Assembly: GCF_004365175.1 (NCBI RefSeq)
Contig: NZ_SOCE01000001.1
Span: forward strand, 1,475,154 to 1,539,153
DNA from: Kribbella voronezhensis
GTDB lineage: Bacteria; Actinomycetota; Actinomycetes; Propionibacteriales; Kribbellaceae
DNA length: 64,000 nucleotides
Reading direction: 5' to 3'
This document shows, piece after piece, positions 61,648 through 64,000 of the stretch. The notes beneath the pieces were generated by a model. That model did not search any database and had not been told where the DNA came from. It saw only the letters and a list, made by a program, of their open reading frames with translations. Made by a program: the position numbers and the translations under genes. Each line of letters begins with the position of its first letter. Positions within the stretch are counted from its first letter, which is position 1.

Positions 61648-63066
61648 ATGAAAACTGCACTTTGGCGAAGAGTCCTGACCGCGGTCGTCCTGGTGACCAC
61701 CACGGCAGCGATCCCTGCGGCCGCCGCGGCGCCGAGCACAGGTCCGGCCGGGACCAGTGAGTTCCGGGGCGTGAACTGGGCGGATCCGCGCGACAACTAC
61801 GCGTCCGACGCGGTCGTCCCGTCCGGGCTCAGCACCGCGGACAACTACGCGACGACGTACCGGAAGTCGACGGGCATCGTGCTGGAGTTCCGGCACGAGC
61901 TCAAGGCCAACACGATCCGGCTGCCGATCAATCCGTCCAGTGTCGGGACCGCCTGGTGGAAGTCCTACCAGGCCGCGATCGATGCCTCGGTCAACAACGG
62001 CTTCAAGGTCATCCTCAGCTACTGGGAGGCCAACGACGCCAAGGATGGCCGGGTCGACGACGCAGGAGCGTACGCCGCCATGTGGGACACCGTGGTCAAG
62101 AAGTACGCGAAGAACCCGCGGGTGTACTTCGAGCCGATGAACGAGCCGTTCGGCTACTCCCTCGACGAGTGGGTCGGTCTCACCTCGTCGTGGCTCGCGC
62201 GACACAGCAACGTCCCGCGCGGCCGCGTCGTCATCTCGGGAACCGGCTACAACGACAACGTGACCGGCGTCGGCGCGGCCCCGCAGTTGAAGGGAACCCT
62301 GCTGTCGCTGCACTTCTACGGCTTCTGGGCCTCCGACACGACCGAGGCCGCCTGGCTGGCGAACCTGCAGCCCCGGATCGGTTCGTACGGCTGGCGCACC
62401 ATCATCGACGAAGCCGGCTCACCGATGACCATCGGCCTGAACTACGGCAACCACGAGGGCAACGTGTACACGGCGTACCTCGGCGCGCTCACCCAGACCG
62501 CGCGCGAACAGCACATGGGCATCGTCTACTGGCCCGGCCTGCGCAACGGTGACTCGTACTCGATGACCACCCAGGTCGCCGAGAACGACCTCGTGGTGAA
62601 CAGCCGCAGCGGTCTCGCGCAGTTGCAGTGGGGCTGGGGGCTGCTCAAGACCGAGCCGTCCAACAACCTGCCGCCGGCTCCTCCCGGTGAACCGCTGCGA
62701 AGCGTGGCCGGCGGCCGCTGCGCCGACGTACCGGGCTTCTCCACTGCTCCCGGGACGGCGCTGGATCTGTGGGACTGCAACAACGGTGGCAACCAGTCGT
62801 GGAACTACACCGCCGACAAGCAGTTGATTGTCTACGCGGACAAGTGCCTGACGATCGGCGGCGACGGATCGAGTGCGGGCAGCCCCGTCACCATCGAGAA
62901 CTGCACCGGCGCGTCGACGCAGGCATGGGATGTCCGCGCGGACCTGTCGGTGGTCAGCGTCGGCCACCCGGATCTCTGCCTCGAGGCCGTCGGTACGGAC
63001 AACGGATCGCCGGTCGCTGTGGGGACCTGCAACGGGCAAGCAAATCAGCAGTGGACGCGCTCGTAG
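61648..63066 (+). CDS. Secreted GH5 cellulase-family enzyme with C-terminal CBM13
   Basis: A 472-residue secreted glycoside hydrolase. Signal peptide MKTALWRRVLTAVVLVTTTA with cleavage near AAAAA/PST. GH5 catalytic domain to about residue 330: acid/base Glu in EPMNEP (about residue 166), nucleophile Glu in IIDEAGSP (about residue 255). Linker NNLPPAPPGEP, then a ricin-type lectin domain (CBM13) with LDLWDCNNGGNQSWNYT and VGTCNGQANQQWTR. It would cut a beta-linked plant polysaccharide such as beta-mannan or glucan; the exact substrate cannot be told. ATG 61648 has GAAGGGA upstream. It lies between the permeases and the binding protein gene of one locus. Confidence 0.92.
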   Translation: MKTALWRRVLTAVVLVTTTAAIPAAAAAPSTGPAGTSEFRGVNWADPRDNYASDAVVPSGLSTADNYATTYRKSTGIVLEFRHELKANTIRLPINPSSVGTAWWKSYQAAIDASVNNGFKVILSYWEANDAKDGRVDDAGAYAAMWDTVVKKYAKNPRVYFEPMNEPFGYSLDEWVGLTSSWLARHSNVPRGRVVISGTGYNDNVTGVGAAPQLKGTLLSLHFYGFWASDTTEAAWLANLQPRIGSYGWRTIIDEAGSPMTIGLNYGNHEGNVYTAYLGALTQTAREQHMGIVYWPGLRNGDSYSMTTQVAENDLVVNSRSGLAQLQWGWGLLKTEPSNNLPPAPPGEPLRSVAGGRCADVPGFSTAPGTALDLWDCNNGGNQSWNYTADKQLIVYADKCLTIGGDGSSAGSPVTIENCTGASTQAWDVRADLSVVSVGHPDLCLEAVGTDNGSPVAVGTCNGQANQQWTRS

Positions 63067-63097
63067 CGCTCGTCCTTCATCAGTGAAAGGAACACCC

Positions 63098-64000
63098 ATG
63101 AAGACCAGTCATCGGCACGGCCTGAGGCGACTCGTCGCCGTCGGCGCCGCCGTCACGGCCGCGTCGGTCCTGCTGGCCGCTTGCGGCAGCTCCGACAAGA
63201 CGGCCGCCGGCAGTGGTCAGGCGCAGGGGTCGCCGGATGCTGTCAACGCCGCCCTCGAGAAGGGCGGGACGATCACCTACTGGAGCTGGACGCCGTCCGC
63301 CGAGGCGCAGGTGAAGGCCTTCGAGCAGGCGTACCCGAAGGTCAAGGTGAACTACGTCAACGCCGGTACCGGCAACGACCAGTACACCAAGCTGCAGAAC
63401 GTGATCAAGGCCGGCTCCGGGGCACCGGATGTGGCCCAGATCGAGTACCAGGCGCTTCCGCAGTTCGCCCTGCCGGGCTCGCTGGTCGACCTGCGCCAGT
63501 ACGGCTTCGACAGCTTCCAGTCCGCCTACACGCCGTCGACCTGGACCGCCGTGCACGCCGGTGACGGTCTCTTCGGGCTGCCGCAGGACTCGGGCCCGAT
63601 GGCCCTGTTCTACAACAAGGAAGTCTTCGACAAGTACGGCCTCACGGTTCCGAAGACCTGGGACGAGTACATCGCCCAGGCCAAGAAGCTGCACACGGCG
63701 GACCCGAAGAAGTACCTCACCAACGACACCGGTGACGCGGGCTTCGCCACCAGCATGATCTGGCAGGCCGGCGGCAAGCCCTTCAGTACCTCGGGCAAGA
63801 ACGTCACCATCAACCTGCAGGACGCCGGGACGCAGAAGTGGACCGGGGTCTGGAACCAGCTGGTGACCGGCGGCCTGCTCGCGAACATCCCCGGCTGGTC
63901 CGACGAGTGGTTCAAGGCCCTCGGCGACGGCACGATCGCCTCGCTGTCCGTCGGCGCCTGGATGCCGGGTGTGCTCGAGTCGTCGGTGAAGGGCGGCGCC
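63098..64000 (+). CDS. Sugar ABC transporter substrate-binding lipoprotein, 3' end outside window
   Basis: Frame is open from ATG 63098 to the window edge (301 codons). Signal peptide with lipobox VLLAAC (Cys about residue 28), then a linker and the family 1 solute-binding fold: GTITYWSWTPSAEAQVKAFEQAYPKVKV, GSGAPDVAQIEYQALPQFA and GLPQDSGPMALFYNKEVFDKYGL. AAAGG precedes the start (63086-63090). It completes the importer of this locus and would deliver sugars released by the GH5 enzyme to the two permeases. Confidence 0.93.
   Translation, partial: MKTSHRHGLRRLVAVGAAVTAASVLLAACGSSDKTAAGSGQAQGSPDAVNAALEKGGTITYWSWTPSAEAQVKAFEQAYPKVKVNYVNAGTGNDQYTKLQNVIKAGSGAPDVAQIEYQALPQFALPGSLVDLRQYGFDSFQSAYTPSTWTAVHAGDGLFGLPQDSGPMALFYNKEVFDKYGLTVPKTWDEYIAQAKKLHTADPKKYLTNDTGDAGFATSMIWQAGGKPFSTSGKNVTINLQDAGTQKWTGVWNQLVTGGLLANIPGWSDEWFKALGDGTIASLSVGAWMPGVLESSVKGGA

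Overview
The window is chromosomal DNA of a high-GC actinomycete. Supporting signs are frequent GTG starts, GTGA/ATGA stop-start overlaps, mycothiol-linked (DinB-like, TIGR03086/TIGR03083) proteins, DUF1707 and PadR pairs, dynamin-like GTPase pairs, Tat/lipoprotein sugar-binding proteins without their own ATPases, and secreted enzymes with ricin-type lectin tails. Gene content fits a soil Kribbella or another Propionibacteriales member; that is an inference, because no 16S rRNA or other taxonomic marker is present.

Layout. 1-2.9 kb: end of an ABC-2 permease, a small orphan protein, and a WYL regulator divergent from a DinB-like protein. 2.9-6.8 kb: a three-gene acyl-CoA/beta-oxidation-type operon (acyl-CoA dehydrogenase, thiolase, SDR) divergent from its TetR regulator. 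6.8-12.8 kb: three regulator-target pairs (MarR/YceI, MarR/FAD monooxygenase, TetR/drug exporter) and an SGNH hydrolase. 12.8-13.4 kb: a repetitive non-coding stretch. 13.4-24.1 kb: cell-maintenance genes, namely the ABC-F factor EttA, a single-stranded DNA binding protein, an AHSA1-type protein behind a long perfect palindrome, a dynamin-like GTPase pair with a huge acidic extension, a PrsW-type membrane protease and tRNA-Arg(UCU).

24.2-38 kb: accessory metabolism (MarR/epimerase, CGNR/epoxide hydrolase, orphan TRAP-type binding protein, secreted M36-like protease, PRC-barrel protein), a two-gene operon joining a DUF1704 zinc carboxypeptidase homologue to an ATP-grasp ligase, an ICMT-like enzyme, an aldo/keto reductase and an MFS exporter. 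38-39.4 kb: PadR/DUF1707. 39.4-47.4 kb: a xylo-oligosaccharide locus (LacI regulator, GH3 glycosidase, binding protein, two permeases, xylose isomerase). 47.6-51.8 kb: an AlkZ-like glycosylase, a mycothiol-linked protein, a frameshifted lipase-like gene and a PadR/membrane pair. 52.2-57.8 kb: a giant secreted PKD/beta-propeller/Ig-like protein. 57.9-58.4 kb: smpB, flanked by inverted repeats. 58.7-64 kb: a second LacI-controlled sugar locus with a secreted GH5-CBM13 enzyme; its binding protein runs off the right edge.

Two themes stand out. Many regulator genes lie head to head with, or next to, a probable target and have a visible inverted or direct repeat between them, so regulator-operator assignments can be proposed directly. 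The two sugar loci both lack an ABC ATPase and probably share one encoded elsewhere. The best candidates for new biology are the DUF1704/ATP-grasp operon, the acidic-extended dynamin pair, the giant modular secreted protein and the orphan 28-bp palindrome.
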